Shown here piece after piece: positions 22,233-36,800 of a stretch of DNA of 64,000 nt. The notes beneath the pieces are model-generated. The model saw only the letters and a program-made list of their open reading frames with translations. It searched no databases and was not told the origin of the DNA. The stretch lies in NCBI RefSeq assembly GCF_019097595.1, contig NC_080719.1, positions 16,017,501-16,081,500 of the forward strand. Direction: 5' to 3'. The position numbers and the translations under genes were made by a program. The DNA comes from Hemibagrus wyckioides. Taxonomy: Eukaryota; Chordata; Actinopteri; Siluriformes; Bagridae. Numbering within the stretch: position 1 is the stretch's first letter; every line of letters begins with the position of its first letter.

Positions 22233-25200
22233 CAGACAGTTATCACATTTACATATGTAACTCACATTCTTTTTCACCCAACTGATCTGCCATGGGTTGG
22301 GAGAATCACTTGGATAGCACATGCCTCATTAAGCAAACGACTCACCTTAAGATTCTGTGGAATAGTTTTTTGAGATGATGAAATTAACCTCGAAGGACCC
22401 GAGGAAGGTGTACTGCAATGGACTAATAGCAGCAGTGTAGAATTCCTGAACTGGTATTAACTCCTGATTCCTGAACTAAGTATTGCACAAGGAGGAAAAC
22501 CATCCTCATAGAGGGTCTGAGCATCCAGCCCACCTATAGACCTTAGTAATGACATCCAGGTCCCAGGGGGTGCTGTTCTGTCTAAATAGAACCATAATTC
22601 ATGCATCAGAGTGTCATTTCTATGTGTTTGCCTTTAGACTTTAAAACACCAAGGGATATTTGGTTGGTTTAGAAAATTGGGTAATATGACCAAAATTGGG
22701 TTTTTGCCTAAGGACAGAAAACTGACATCCTTCTTCTGAATTTGAAAGCACATGTGATTTGCTTTTCTTCTGAACTGTGGGGTCTACCTTTTTGAATCAC
22801 ACTTCTGTCCATGAGGGAACACAATTTTTGGGTCAGATATTTTCGAGGTCCTGTATTTGAGAACACTTGGGGTCATGCACAGAGCTGTAGCTTGTATATG
22901 CCTATTGAATCAGTGTTTAACATCCAATGAATAAACTAGCTGTACACAAACTAGCTAGCTAACCTCCTTTAGCTAGTTAATCACAGAGCTTCGCCTAGCA
23001 ATAGCTATCAATACAAGCAATTCACATATTTGTTATGACTCCTGGATCTGAAGGCCAGCATGTTTGTTAAACCACTGATCCAGGTAAAAGAATTGTGGGA
23101 TTTCCAGCAATGAGATGGATACTTGGAATGCTGAACTCTAATTTGTAAAGAAAAGTACCTAAGAGGGTTGCTGCCTTCTGACTGGCGCTGTTTAAAGTGT
23201 GAACGTGCAAAATTCATATACCTAAATGCTGCCCAAATAAATATATTTTATGAACATGTACACAATCACTGAAGTAACGTTACAGTAGAATGGGTATTGC
23301 TCCACTACACCAACAATGTGCTAAAGCAACTAAAAGGTGACGTTTAATGAAAACTGATCCAAGACCCATTTTTTTCCCCTCAATGAAAAGTCATTAGCAC
23401 TGTTATTCTAATGTTTTTATGCAGGATGTAAAACAACGATTAATTAGATCAGTTGGGAATCTACGGCTAGGCTTACTCATGCAGCACCATATGCTGACTA
23501 ACATCTGCCAAAGGAAACATTGTCGTTCTTTCTGCTTGCTGAGGCTAAATGAGCGAGAGCAGACAGGCGCTGACAGTCTCAGCCTCACTGTGTCAAGACC
23601 GAGGTACTGGCAGCATCTCTTTAGAACGCTCTGTGGGAATTTTAGGAGCTCTGAATTGATCTTTTGATTAAGACGTGCATTAACCCAGACACTACAGTAT
23701 TTTTTGGAAGCTGATTTCTCAGGACTACTGGGGATTCCCTTGTATTTGCTTATGAGATTTCTGAGTTGCAGGTTCTCAGACCTACTGAACAAACTGAGCC
23801 AAACTGAGAAGATAGTGTGAACCAGTGATTCACTGTATGCTTCCAGGAGAAGAGTGCTGAAAGTGTAGAGGTTTATTACACCCATAAATCTTGAGCTATA
23901 ACATGCATGAAATGGCATGCATGAGGCATGTTTGTCACACTTTTCCTCGATATACTGTAGGAAGTAAAGCATTTCAGGGGTTGAGAGACTTATCCCAGGC
24001 TCTATAACTCATGGTCTATCCGATCAGGTAAAATGGTGCCATTGAAACCAAGCCACTGATTCATTGCTGACTAAGAACAAATATGACATTATAGATCTCA
24101 GATGGCCAAATGATAATAAGAGGGTGGCACACCCATGGCTCAGGCGTTCACATTTCAGCCAGGATTGCACGGACATTTAGCTGATTAAGCTGTAAAAGGG
24201 CACAGAAGGCAACTATAAAAAAAAAAAAAGAATGAGTCATAGGCATATATAAAAATATCTCCAAAGCCACATAATAGAAAATTCAGGGCTCAGAATAAGA
24301 ACTAAACAATCAGTATATACTTCAGAAAATATATACAGTGATCCATGTCCCATGTCTAAAGACTTAGTATATTTTTGTCTAAAATTTACACCTGAATTTG
24401 AAAAAATCTATGCATTTAATTCACATTGAAAGCAAACCCAGATGAACATAACTACTAATAAAGAATCAAGAATGACACATTTTTTCCTCTCAAAATAAAA
24501 CTGTATCCAAGGGAAGAGACAGGCCTGTTTACCACAGCAATACATAAGGATCTTTGCCCAGCTGTCTCACCCACTTATCCATGTTCATAAATAGTATGTA
24601 GGGAGGTTATAAAATCTTCCAGAATATGCAATATAACTTCTTTATAGCTTCATCAGGTGCTAGTACGCACAGGGCTGGTGAAGCTTGTAATCACGACCTG
24701 TTTGAAACTGATCTGCAGGTTGTATATTAGTATTATCTTGTTTGATAAAGTCTAATCTCTTAATGATCCTAAAACCTAGTTTTGCATACAACAGTAAACA
24801 GGAATGTAACATAGCTATCTGCTACCCTGATAAAATGTGCAATTAACAGAGTTTGCCTTCAAGGAATCTATTAAGTTGCTTGCGTACCTGAATGAGACTA
24901 CAATAGAACAGTAATTGATTCTCAGAACTAGCAACTTCTCAGTCTAAATGACACTTAATACTTTGACACTTGATACAGTGACTTCATCATTTGCAACTAA
25001 GGTAAAAGGATTGTTCACTTGCTCAGTGACAAAAGGTATATACCAGTTCTGTATAATTTATTGAATGCCACAAAACCTGTTTTTAATAATATTTGGTATT
25101 GTTCGACACACTTCACTAGCTTTTTCCTGAGTTTTATCTTGTACATGAAATGACATACTGAGAAAACTATAAACATTAAATAAGATTAAATATGCTCTAA

Positions 25201-28200
25201 CAATAAAGGACCTTGAATGTGAAAGAAGTCCCAAAGTTTTTTCTTTGTCTTATATCAAACCATTTGCCAACAGCCAATAATTCCATCTAGAAAAGTAACA
25301 CAGATTAAAACACAGTCTGCAGTTTTCTACAGCAAAGAGTCCTCACTTGACTTCACTGGTTGGCTGAGCAGCTCTCAGTCACCCTCTGTAGAGTATAGGG
25401 TTAAGGTCAAGGCCTGTGTCACTGCTGAAGACATTTGACGGGTCTGACAGGTGGCTGATGGTACTGTTGTGTTATCTGTCACCTCCCTGTCTAGTTTGTC
25501 TCATTTAAGTACTGCAGAATAGAGGCCGTCCTGTGTCTGATCAGCCGAGTGTAACATCCTAGACCCTGCTCTACTGCCCTTCCCTTCTCATATGTCTGGA
25601 GCAGTTTTTTTTAGGTTTTAAGGTTTTGGAATAATAAAGGAAGAAAGAGTGATGTAATTTATGATAATCTGGTTTGTCGCTTCAAACATGACCAGTTTCG
25701 AATTAGCATGTCATGCTATGCCATCTGGGCACTGCAACAATGACAAAGGAGCAACAATGTGTTCCCCAAATCCATTTGTGGACAGGCCAAGCAGCTGCAG
25801 AAGCAAATTGGTGCAATTAAGTGCTCCTGAGCAATGAGCTCCCCCTGAGTCTGGCCCTTTTGAGAGCTGCTGGAAACAAGCAAATCTCATCAAATCTGTC
25901 TGTAAATGTCAGAGCAGGCCTTTTGATGCAAGGCCGCTCACTCCTTGATTAAAGAAAAGTTCTTTCTTGGGCCTGATTTCTGTCCACCACCAATCATTCA
26001 TTGCCACACAGGAGCAGGCAAACTAGACCACAGGTTCTTTAACCTCTTTCACCTCAAGTGAGAACCTCCCCTAGACCTCCAGTACTTCAAAGGTTGGGGT
26101 TGGAAGGCAATTGATTTTTGGTCATTATTTTACGACAGATTTTGCAGTGATTAATGACCGAGCTCTGCTCAAAGAGTCGAGTAGAATTCAAGTAGGGTAC
26201 ATTTACTGAGAGGCAACTCAAGTAAGGTGACACACATTGTTTATGGATGCAAACATAGACCCAGCTCTCCACCCTGCTCAGGCTTATATATCATTCATCC
26301 AGAGTAACCACAGCCATCGTAACTGTTATGAAGCATTTTTCACAACACTGATACACACAGTGCAGATCAGATTCCCTTAAGATCACCTCCAGAGCATTAC
26401 AAATCCGTCTTTCATCTGTAGTTCAGGAAGTCCCTGGATGAATGCAGACTAATTGTAAGAGTGTAATTCTAAGAGTGTATAAATCTGGCCGACTGTGCTC
26501 ATCTGAGGAAATGATGACCTCTGACCCTGGGAACCACTGACTGTGGAAGTGGCCTATTTATCCGGCTAGGTAATTGAGTAATGAAAGACTTCCTCTGCTC
26601 TCTGAGTGTCCCCATAATCCATAGCCACAACAGGAGGTATGGTGGGCTGGTTTTCAGTTTTTCTGTTTTTAGAAAAGGTTTGCTGAGAAGAGTTTCTTTA
26701 ATTCATTAATTACATTTAGATTATAGGGTAGTAACAGTGCGTGTGGGAATCAGTCCTGCTTGTGCTGTTATGATATTCGTATCCGGCTGTGATATTGTCT
26801 AACAAGTTTAGTTGGTTCTATTTCCCAAAAAACATGTAAGTAGTTACTAATGTTGCACTAAATGCAGCATGTCCATGTTAAGTTTAGTGCACATTACATG
26901 ATTTTAACCCTAAATCTTCCCACTCCAGCTCTATGACTACTCTCAAATGCAAATATGCATGTTTGTATTGTCTTGTTGATGAAGGTGCTTCTTTCAGAGC
27001 ATTCTCTAATAAAGGTACCTCATGCAGCCGCTGTTGCATGGAATTCTGAAAAACTAATGATTCATTTTGACCCACATTGATAACCTGATTCGGTCATGCA
27101 GGTTTCTCCTTTCCAAAATCAAGGAGATCCACTGTTTCCTGTCCATAGAGGCCACTCAGGTGCTTTTTCATTTATTGTCATCTCAAGATTGGATAACGGC
27201 AACTTGTGTCTGGCCGGTCTTCTATATGACCCCATGCATATACGGGTCGATCCATCCACCATGCCAATGCACTACTTGTTTTTAACCTCCTCAAGGTCTC
27301 CCACACCACCTGCACTGTCTTCCTAAACCTGCCCACTTCAGATTTAAAACACAGATGCTTGCCTACAAAGCCAAAAATGGACCAACACCCACCAACCTTA
27401 AAATCTCTTATCATACCTCTCTCTGTGCACTGCTCATTTCTAGCACAGCTCGACTAGACCCACTATCCTTAAGGATAAAAGGAGTGGAGCATGGATCAAG
27501 ACTCTTCTCTGTCCTGGCAAACAGGTAGTAGAATCAACTTCTCCTGGCTGTCGGAACAGCTGAGTCACTAATGATCTTCAAACGAAGACAAAAAAAACTA
27601 CCTCTTCACCATGCACTTGACATAAAACTTCAATCAAAGAATGAATAAATAAATCTTTTAACCTGTGTCTTTTCTTTCATGTTGTATTAACCTTTAACTT
27701 AATGGTATTCTTAGTCCCTGAGACGTGACCAGATAAGACAGTGAAAAGAGTAAGGGATGAAGGTGAGGTAGTCCTTGGTTTTTCGGTGTTTCTGCCTCTT
27801 TGTCCTCATCTGACCCCTGCCTCTGTGCCTCTCACCTGGCCTATCTGAGTGTGCGTGTATGTGTGCGTATATGTGTGTGCAGGGGGTAACGGGATACCTG
27901 TCACTGCCACTAATGGCCTTTTGAAGGACCTGGCTAATCCCCAGAGCCTGCATTCAGCGAGGCATAAAGGGGGAACGGGGATCAGGGCAGGCCCCTGAAA
28001 CCGTACAAGCAGCGGATTGTGTGAGCAGGAACGTCACCCAAGTGTGCAGTAGTGTGAGAAAGGACCAAAAGAGTCCCGCTGCCAGCGGTGCCAGGTCACG
28101 CTGCCCTAATTACTCGCCTAATTTATACAAAACATCATTTGAAATGTACCATTTTCTAAGCAAATCTGATGACCTCTACTAATCATTTTCCGAATATGCA

Positions 28201-30659
28201 GCAGAAAATCTCAGTGATCGCTACCTTACTGGGGCCTGTAATAAGTTCAGGTAGAGAACACAGTGATAGACATGTAAAGGGAAAATTTGACAGTGTCAGC
28301 ATTAAAAGCAGTTTCCAAACCGGAACTCTTTGGTGCACTCACTATTCCTTTCACTGTCATGACAGATTTAGTGAATGTGACAAATGTTTTAATATATTGT
28401 AACATGATGAAGGACAAAAAAAGAAATAGAAACTGAGTCTCAGACAGGTGTTCCATATTATAGCCCGAGGACATTTATTAGTTAGGACAGAATGCTCTGC
28501 AAAGCTGTTCAAATTTGTGACACTGTCCAAAAGGTTTGCTTTAAAAAAAAAAAAATCAAATCACCATAGGCTGTAAATTCCACAAGATAAAAGTTGGATC
28601 ATTGGTTTTATTCTACAACTAGACTGGATGTTGAACAAATATACATTATTATATCTGACATAGTCTAGCAGTGAACTTAAATAACTTAATCTCCTTAAGA
28701 TGCCCTAAGTGAATATTATTTCGTTTAAGTACAGAATAAAACATGACTGGGTATGCCGTTGTAGGAAAGAAATCAACAGTGAGGTGGAGTTACTGTTACC
28801 ACACCAAAGCTGGTTATTTATCAATATCTTTTTTATCATACCACAGCGATTTGCCAAAGATTAATTAAAGAGCATGCCATGTTTTTATGTTACATTTAAT
28901 ATTACATTAGAGCTCTAGTTGTTCCCTTTTTTTTTGTTAATAAAGCAAAAAAAAGTGCAGAAACCATAAACCTTCTGTTGTGGAGACTGTGGAAAACTTA
29001 CAGTTTTTAAGTCTCTGAGAATGTGCTGTTATAGAACTAATAATAATAATAATAATAATAATGTTTGTTTGAGAGAGCGTGTGTTAAACCTTACAGCCAT
29101 GACTACTGTTATAGCTGCCTGAGCTGCTGTTATAGAAAATTAATGTTATAGAATCTGACCAAAAATCAAAAGAACCTAACAGTGCAGTGGTATAAGTATA
29201 ACTGAAGTCACTCTAGTCTCTTGTGCAGGTGAACAGGTTTACAGGGTGTTATCAGTGTCAGCACTGTTTATTTCCCCCATGAGACAACAAGTATTTGGGA
29301 CAGAGAGAAGAAAACAGGCACACAGTCACTGAACTCCTTTTTTTTCTCCTTACTTTTTTGTCTTTCACTCTTTCCTTTTCTGAAGCCCAGGACAGAATCG
29401 TTGTGTTTTTCTCATAGTAGGATCTGAAAAGACTATTATCAGATCATTAATATCCAGATCAGAAAAGAATTTAATATTTCCATTTTTCAATATGTCATAT
29501 TGAGCTGAAAGGATTTTTTCTCCTCCAATTCAATACATTTTTTTAAAAACATTAATTTTAGATATTGTCACAAAGCAAGAGAAATATCAATTATATATAT
29601 ATATATATATATATAGTTAAAATATATATTATATTTTAAATGTATTCGTAATAAGCAAGCTAGAGGCGACATTGGCAAAGGAAAATCATTGAGATGGGAT
29701 CAAGGAAGAATGCCCGAGAGGAACAAGAGTCAAAAGGTTAGCCATCTGAGCATCACTCAGCAGGATTATAAAATAGTCTCGCTTCTATAACTGTGTACTA
29801 TATGGTCAAAAAGTAACAACTGTGTAACCAGGAAATTCATTCGTTTTAACACGAAAGTTATCCTGCATCTGTTTACTGTGCTGAAACAGTTTTATCAGTT
29901 TTATGAGTATTCAGTACTCGTGTTTGAAAAATGGTTTGAGAATTCTAAATCCTTGAAACAAAAACAACAAATGTTTTTGACATTACTGAAGAAATACATC
30001 TTGCTTAAGACATAAAATAAACTTTTTTTGTAATTACAGTTTTACAGTTTGCTTATTTTTGGGTGAATTAAACAGTTTGTATACTTTGGGAACCTATTGT
30101 ATATTTTAATAGTAGAAATAGCAGTGCATTACAAAATTAGGAGGAGAAAAAAAGGTTTAAACATAGAACTTGTCCTTTAGGAAGCAATGAACCCTTAACT
30201 ACCCTTAAGAACCACTGAGAAACGTATTTTGCTTTCACTTACGTAAAATGCCTACATTCCCTTTCTACATGAGCCACACACTCACACACGAGTTCACTTC
30301 CTCTCACCTTTCCTTCCACTAACATTATTCTTGGTTGGCTTCTGTAAACAGTACAAATTAGAGCATCATTAATTATGAGAAGTTGTGTTTATTAGTGCTG
30401 TGGGGTGTCATAAGCTTTCATTGTAATCATTGTAAGTTGTGAAGAATTACCTCATTTGAGGAATTGAATGTGAGACAAACCCATGGCAACTGCAATACAG
30501 TCAATATTGTGTTTACGTAAACCAGGATGGGTGAAAAGGTCATATCTTGATGTTCTTATTGGAGTAAAAACAAAAATGTACACGGATGTATGTGGTGTGG
30601 GATGTAGGAATATATGACTGAATATATGAATATATGGTCCCCAAGCAGATTTAAAAATA

Positions 30660-30722
<63 letters not shown>

Positions 30723-30828
30723 ATATGCAAGCCAAAAGGTTTTCTAATGGTTACTAAGGTTACAGTCAGATTTAAGTGTAGCTGCATTAATAATGATGTC
30801 AATGGAAGGTCCTCAAAAGGATAGTAAA

Positions 30829-30859
<31 letters not shown>

Positions 30860-33800
30860 TTAGTGAGACATGTCTCATAGCCTGTTGGGTGGGATAAATG
30901 AATCTCACTCGACTACAGAGGCTTAGAGCATGATGCCTGTTCAGAAATGCGAGTTTTTTCCTCACAACTCACCCTGTCTAACGTCTCTGCGGAAAACTCC
31001 GAGCTACTCATAAGAACCGTTTTTGAGGAGTTTCGTAACTTCAGCAAACCCCTTGATGGAAAAATCACATATGTGTGGAAAAAAAGAGTCTAAAAAACAC
31101 ATTTCACATGTAAATAACATGATTTATCTTTGAGAAGGTAGTGCTGGTGCTAGAAAAACTGCAAGTCTGCAAGAATAGTGTGAATTCAAATACTGAATGG
31201 ACATAAGCCCATAATAAAGCTTCTAGAAAGTGTTCGACCTTATAAATGCTGAGCATGATTGGTGAAATACTATTACAATATAGATGGTTGTCATTTTCTG
31301 TCATCTGTTCATTAGGGTGACAACTTACACTAGACTTACGTAACACAGCATCATCGATCATTCATCATATCATATCCATTGTTCAGTGTATCACAGCAAT
31401 GTTATTAGCACAACATAGCATTATACTGATACCTGATACCAGTATTGGTACTGACGCATCCCTGGCAGAAATATACTCTACTCAGATCTAAAATAAAATT
31501 AACACATAGCTAGTCAATCCGTTATTTAAATGATGTCAAACAGAGTTGAAGAACCAAAAGCTAGAAAGGTTTCTGCAAATATTACCTCTGAGTTTGTGTG
31601 TTAACCCTGACAAACCAGGTGATGACATTACAGAACATCTTTTTTTTATCTCTGCTCCCTGGCAGGACAGAGCAAGTTTCACTTAACAACGACGCCATTC
31701 ACCGGCTCATTGTCACCGTCCATGATGATGTCAGCGCAAACAGCTCCCAGCTCATTCACACAGATCACGCTATCATGTTGCAGGTTCACAAGCTTGAATA
31801 CCAAGTGTTTCTCAGCACCTCAGCAGTAGGAATGTTGCCATTATGGACCTGATATGTCAGATTTTGATACAGGAAAGCTGTCATGATACGGTGCATCACC
31901 TAGAGAGAGTTATAGCAATTTGGCAGTTTGGCCAAATACATTTATACATTATTCCTCTTTTTGAAATAAGACAAGAGGAGATTCCAACTGCTACTGTAGC
32001 ATCATGGCTAAATTACACATCTAGGTTATCTGTAAGAATGAGTATCAGCAGTAGGAGCAACCATTTGGAGGATTCATGCTTAGTTTATTATTTGTCAGTT
32101 GTTTACTTTGCAATAATTCTTGAATTCTTTAATTTATGAAGATTAAAAATTTAACAATAGATTTTTCTAATAGAAATGACAACAAAGTAGTAGGGTCCAT
32201 CGAATGGAGTATCACATGAATAAGAGGTTGTATAGAAATTAATCATGTCTTTTCAGTGAAAAGAAACAAGTAGGATTGAAGTAATATTGTTAATCTTTTA
32301 ATTTGTATAAATGTTTTCATGAAGCAAACCAAACAAAAAAATTGCACTAGATTTACAAATATTTCAGTAAAGCACTTGCTAAGCACATTGATAGCATTGA
32401 CACCCAGTGAATTACAAAACGACGTAAAAAGATTAACAGTGAAAGGGCATGTCCGAAACATGTTCCAGTAAAGCAGCTTAGCTCTCTCAATATATTTATT
32501 TATATTATAGATTTATTTTATATTGCTTTCTTCCAAAGTCATTAACATGAAATGACTTTGTTGAAATGAAAAGTTAAATTTGTGAGTTTATTTGAATTAA
32601 ATAAACTATGTAACTTGATAGTGTTACCTTATGTAAGCTTGAGTTCCATATAATGCTGATTATATGATTTGGATTAGTTGAAGCATTTCTCCTTATACAT
32701 GAATTTTGACAAAAGTGTTGTAGGACATGGACATTTTTACAGGCTAGCTACAGATTTTCATGAACATTACATTTCTTGATTTTATATGAAGAAATTTGTT
32801 CTTGTTAAATGAGGCTCAATCCCCCAAGAACCCTGAAACAGTAACTCTCCTGAGTCGGCACCAAGCTGTTCCTAGCAGTAACTGGTGTGGCCTTTTTATG
32901 GTGTGAGATCTCACCACACACAGGCTGAGACAGGAGCCGGCTCGAGAGCACATCCGCGGAGGCAGATCAGATCAAAGGTCCTGGTCATGGCCATTAGGGC
33001 CAGCAGAGAGGAACCCGACATGAAAAGCCTGTGTTTTGAAAGGGAAGCAAAGAAGAGAAAGAGAAGGAGCAGAGAAAAAAACAACAGTGCCCTCTCTTAG
33101 CAAACTGTGAAATAATTGAAAAGGTACGTCAATCAAGGGCAAGCGTACCGTTGGAACCGAGAGATTCCCAGGCTTTTTTAGAGGGGGCGACAGGCCAGGG
33201 AGAGATGCTGAAGGGGGCGACCTGCGAAATTAAAGACCTCCAGGCAAGTTGGGAAAAGCTAGAGAAACTCTGCCCAATCTTTCACCCGGCCTACCCCCTC
33301 CTTCCCTTTTAATTGAGGTGGGAGGAACCTTGGTCTTGGCAACAAAAGCCGGGTCATTAATAAGTCCTTGTCGGCTTCCAGATCTCAGGTAGGTAACAAA
33401 GACCTATTCGGAGCAAAGGGCCAGTTGAAGGAAACATAATTTTATGACCCCCCTGACCCCTGTAACCCCCCTACTACCACCACCAAGACCTTCTTACTAC
33501 TATGTACAACTCTTAGCCCTCCCCTTCTCCTTATTCAACTATAAATTTGACAAAAGAAACCCAGTGAGAATTCTCTTTTCTCCCCCGCTTCTCTTTCTAC
33601 CTATTTTCAAGGTCAAAAAAAGACCCAATGATCTGAAGATGGGCTCACTTCCAAAAAACTCTACAGACTGGGGGGCTGAAAGAGAAGACTGAATGCGAAG
33701 ACAAAACGAATAAAGAAGACTAAGCACAGGACTTGTTCCATGCTTTGAGAAATCCCATGCAAGATCAGAAAATGTCTGGTCCACAGTTGACTAAGCAGAT

Positions 33801-36800
33801 GCGAGGATTTGCTTAATTGACAGTTTTGGCTAAAAGGTTAAGAGAGCACAGACACACAAAATGACCTTTTTGAACGATCTTTGGCATTGCAAACTTGCGG
33901 TATAGGTTACAATGCTTTTTTCCCCCTGCTTATAATGCAGTTTAATTTAAGATGGATTATGTGGGCCAGGACTGAGATTAAAGATGTACATGTTTAAGAA
34001 TAAAGGTTCCATCTGGCACCATAAAAAGGTTTTTTCCATCTATCCCTTTAGGGGAATCCTTAAGGTAATACATTAGCACCTGTTTAGAGACAGAAGAACA
34101 CCAAAGCAGCAAATACTCAGAAGTCTGTTAAGCATTTTTTTTAAATTTAATGAAACGTTATCTAGTTCATATATTTATTGCTAAGTTTGTATAGTTTTAG
34201 CTGTTTTGACTGACATTTAAACAGAATGGGTTTAATCCAAAGCCAAAGAACTAAAAAACAAGAAGCTAATGTCACTTAGACCAAATGTTCTGTTGGTGGA
34301 AAGTTCTGGAGTAAAACGCTCTGCGGCTCTAATGGTTTATTTTACAGTTAAAGGAGTTCTTGGCTGCAAAAAGTTTGAACTGTTACCTAAAAAATGTTTA
34401 AAAATGTAGAAAGTTCTACAAATTTAAGACTAAATAAAGCTGGCTGAGGTCGGTAATGTTTGTTTAATCCTGCTTTCCATCCTTTTCCATAAGATGGTAC
34501 TAATACATAAGTGGTACAATGTAAATGAAAATCAAAAATAATCCAGTAGATATGTGAATTCTCTGAGTTGCATGTTGTATAAGCATGGTGTGACTGCGGC
34601 TGTAATAGACATATCTTGAACTTTAACCGTATATCTAGTATAATTGCCTTGAGTGCATTTAAATTTAACTTTGAAGGCAATTAATAGTTAATTAAACTAT
34701 TGTGCTTTTACAGATTGTTCCCCTATTTTTGTTTTGTCTTCGAGAATCCCAGAGTATGACTCATTTCTTGTGAAGCATCCTAAATCTAATCCATAAGAGG
34801 TTGATTAAACGGCGATGAGGAGAGGTCTTGACTCCCGGGGCTCGTACCTAATTACAGACATTAGGAATAGCAACACTTTCAGGCACCAATACTTTTCATT
34901 TGACTGGCTCAGTCCTTGTAAACTTGTTGTGAACCCTAGTCATCTGGGACGTTGTCAGAGACGATTACAAGCTGTACACATACTTCTACCACATGATGTT
35001 TGCAACACCCTACGGAAACATAAACAGGAAAAAACACACACGGGTCTTCAAAGCATGGGCATTTCTAATGGAGATGATGAGTTGGCTCTGCAGCTGGTGG
35101 AAGCTACCTGTATGACCTGCCAGTCTGGCTTCAAGCTGCGACTGGGTTTCCTTCGCCCGCATGTCAAAGAAGAAAGCCGCTCGATTTGTTTATTTACTTT
35201 CTTTCTTCACCTGAAGAGGGTGATGTCTTTAACTGGCATGCATACACAGGACACTTGACTGTGTTTCTTTTGCTGTGTTGAGAGTTCATTACCGCAAATG
35301 AAGCCAGTCACCATCTAAGATTAAGGGTTCTAGGTGATACAGTACACAACAATAAAGCATAGAAAAAAAAAACATGACAGGGTGTGTTGCTATAAGAAAA
35401 TAATTTTCCAATAACAACACATCCTACAGTTGTTCCTCTTAGACAGCAATTTGCCAATGATTACCATTTTTATTTATTAAAGTATGACACATCGTACATT
35501 TCATACAATTATAGCTAATGTTGTGGAACTTTTAAAAGAAACATTACTTACTTTGCTCTTCAACAGTTTAAGCTGGTCCTCTATGCTAGATCTTTGAGCT
35601 GGTGAAATGATTTCTTTGGATATACAGAGTGTGCCATGTCCCATAAAAAGCTTTCAGCATAATCCTTTGGCTAATATTCTGTTTGGAAAATTACTTTTAT
35701 TGAAGTTGAATCGCAGGTTGTTTGGAGATTCTTTGGAAAGTTAAGTGTTTTTTTTTGTATCAAAAATAGAGTTAGTAAATAGAGCTTGTGTAATGGGAGT
35801 AAAGAAGGATTGTACCAAAGACACTTTAATTGATAAACTTTTATATTAAGAGTGTAATTTTTACTTTGGGTTGACTATCAATACTAACACTCATTGCTAG
35901 AGAAAAAAAACTATGCTTGTAAGAATTTGATGTGACATTCAAATGTGAGATTAACAACCAGATATCAATTGGCCTGTGAAAGTTTGTACAGTCTAATGTC
36001 TGGTATAAAACTCAGATTCTGCCTGGAACCCTATCAGCATTTTGTGAGCCTTTGACAACATAAAGCTATTCATTTTGTGACATTATTATATATATTATCT
36101 TATTAACACACATAACTTGATTATAGGTGTTTCAAGGAAAAAGATTGTCTAACAAACTATTCAGCTGTATGAACTTAGGCATGATTAAACGTAGACATTC
36201 ACCTTAACACAAGATTTCAACTAGGAATGCTTGAATGTTTGTGAGATTTATATGGATGCATCTTTGTAACCAGCAGATGAACTGATCAGGTTTCCAAAAT
36301 TTGGTTTCCAAAAAATCTAATTCTTCAACAGCTTCCTTGATGCTTAAAAATATTTTATGGGTAACTGAAGCATACAAATTAGTAATAATTATTTTAAATG
36401 TTTTAAATATACTTCCCGAATATAAAAAATATACATATATTTCTATTTAAGTCTCTCAATTATGCCTTCACCATGTTATGCTCCACCATCTTTTCCAACT
36501 GCACTTCACCTGTAAAGAACTCTTTCATCCACAAGGCATCTGTGCCTGCAGTGGATGTTTTTGTTTTCTGCACTATTCTGTGTCAGCGGTTATGTATAAA
36601 ATTCCCAGGAGATTAGCAGTTTTATTAAATAATTAGGTTCAAAATGTCTGAAAGCAAAATATTGACATGGCCACAGTCACTGAGATCACATTTCCCCCCA
36701 TTTTAATGTTTGATTTGAATATTAACTGAAGCTCTTGACCTGTACCTGCATGATTTTATGTATTGTGTGTCTCCCACATGTTTAACTGCATGAACGCAAA

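Noticed and set aside
23403..23972. 189-codon minus-strand open frame in fgf22 intron 1
   Set aside because: Compositionally unremarkable peptide with no recognisable motif; the opposite strand is also open. Kept only as a possible noncoding element.
34815..35258. 147-codon plus-strand open frame in fgf22 intron 1
   Set aside because: No recognisable domain, no flanking exons and no codon pattern typical of the real genes here.
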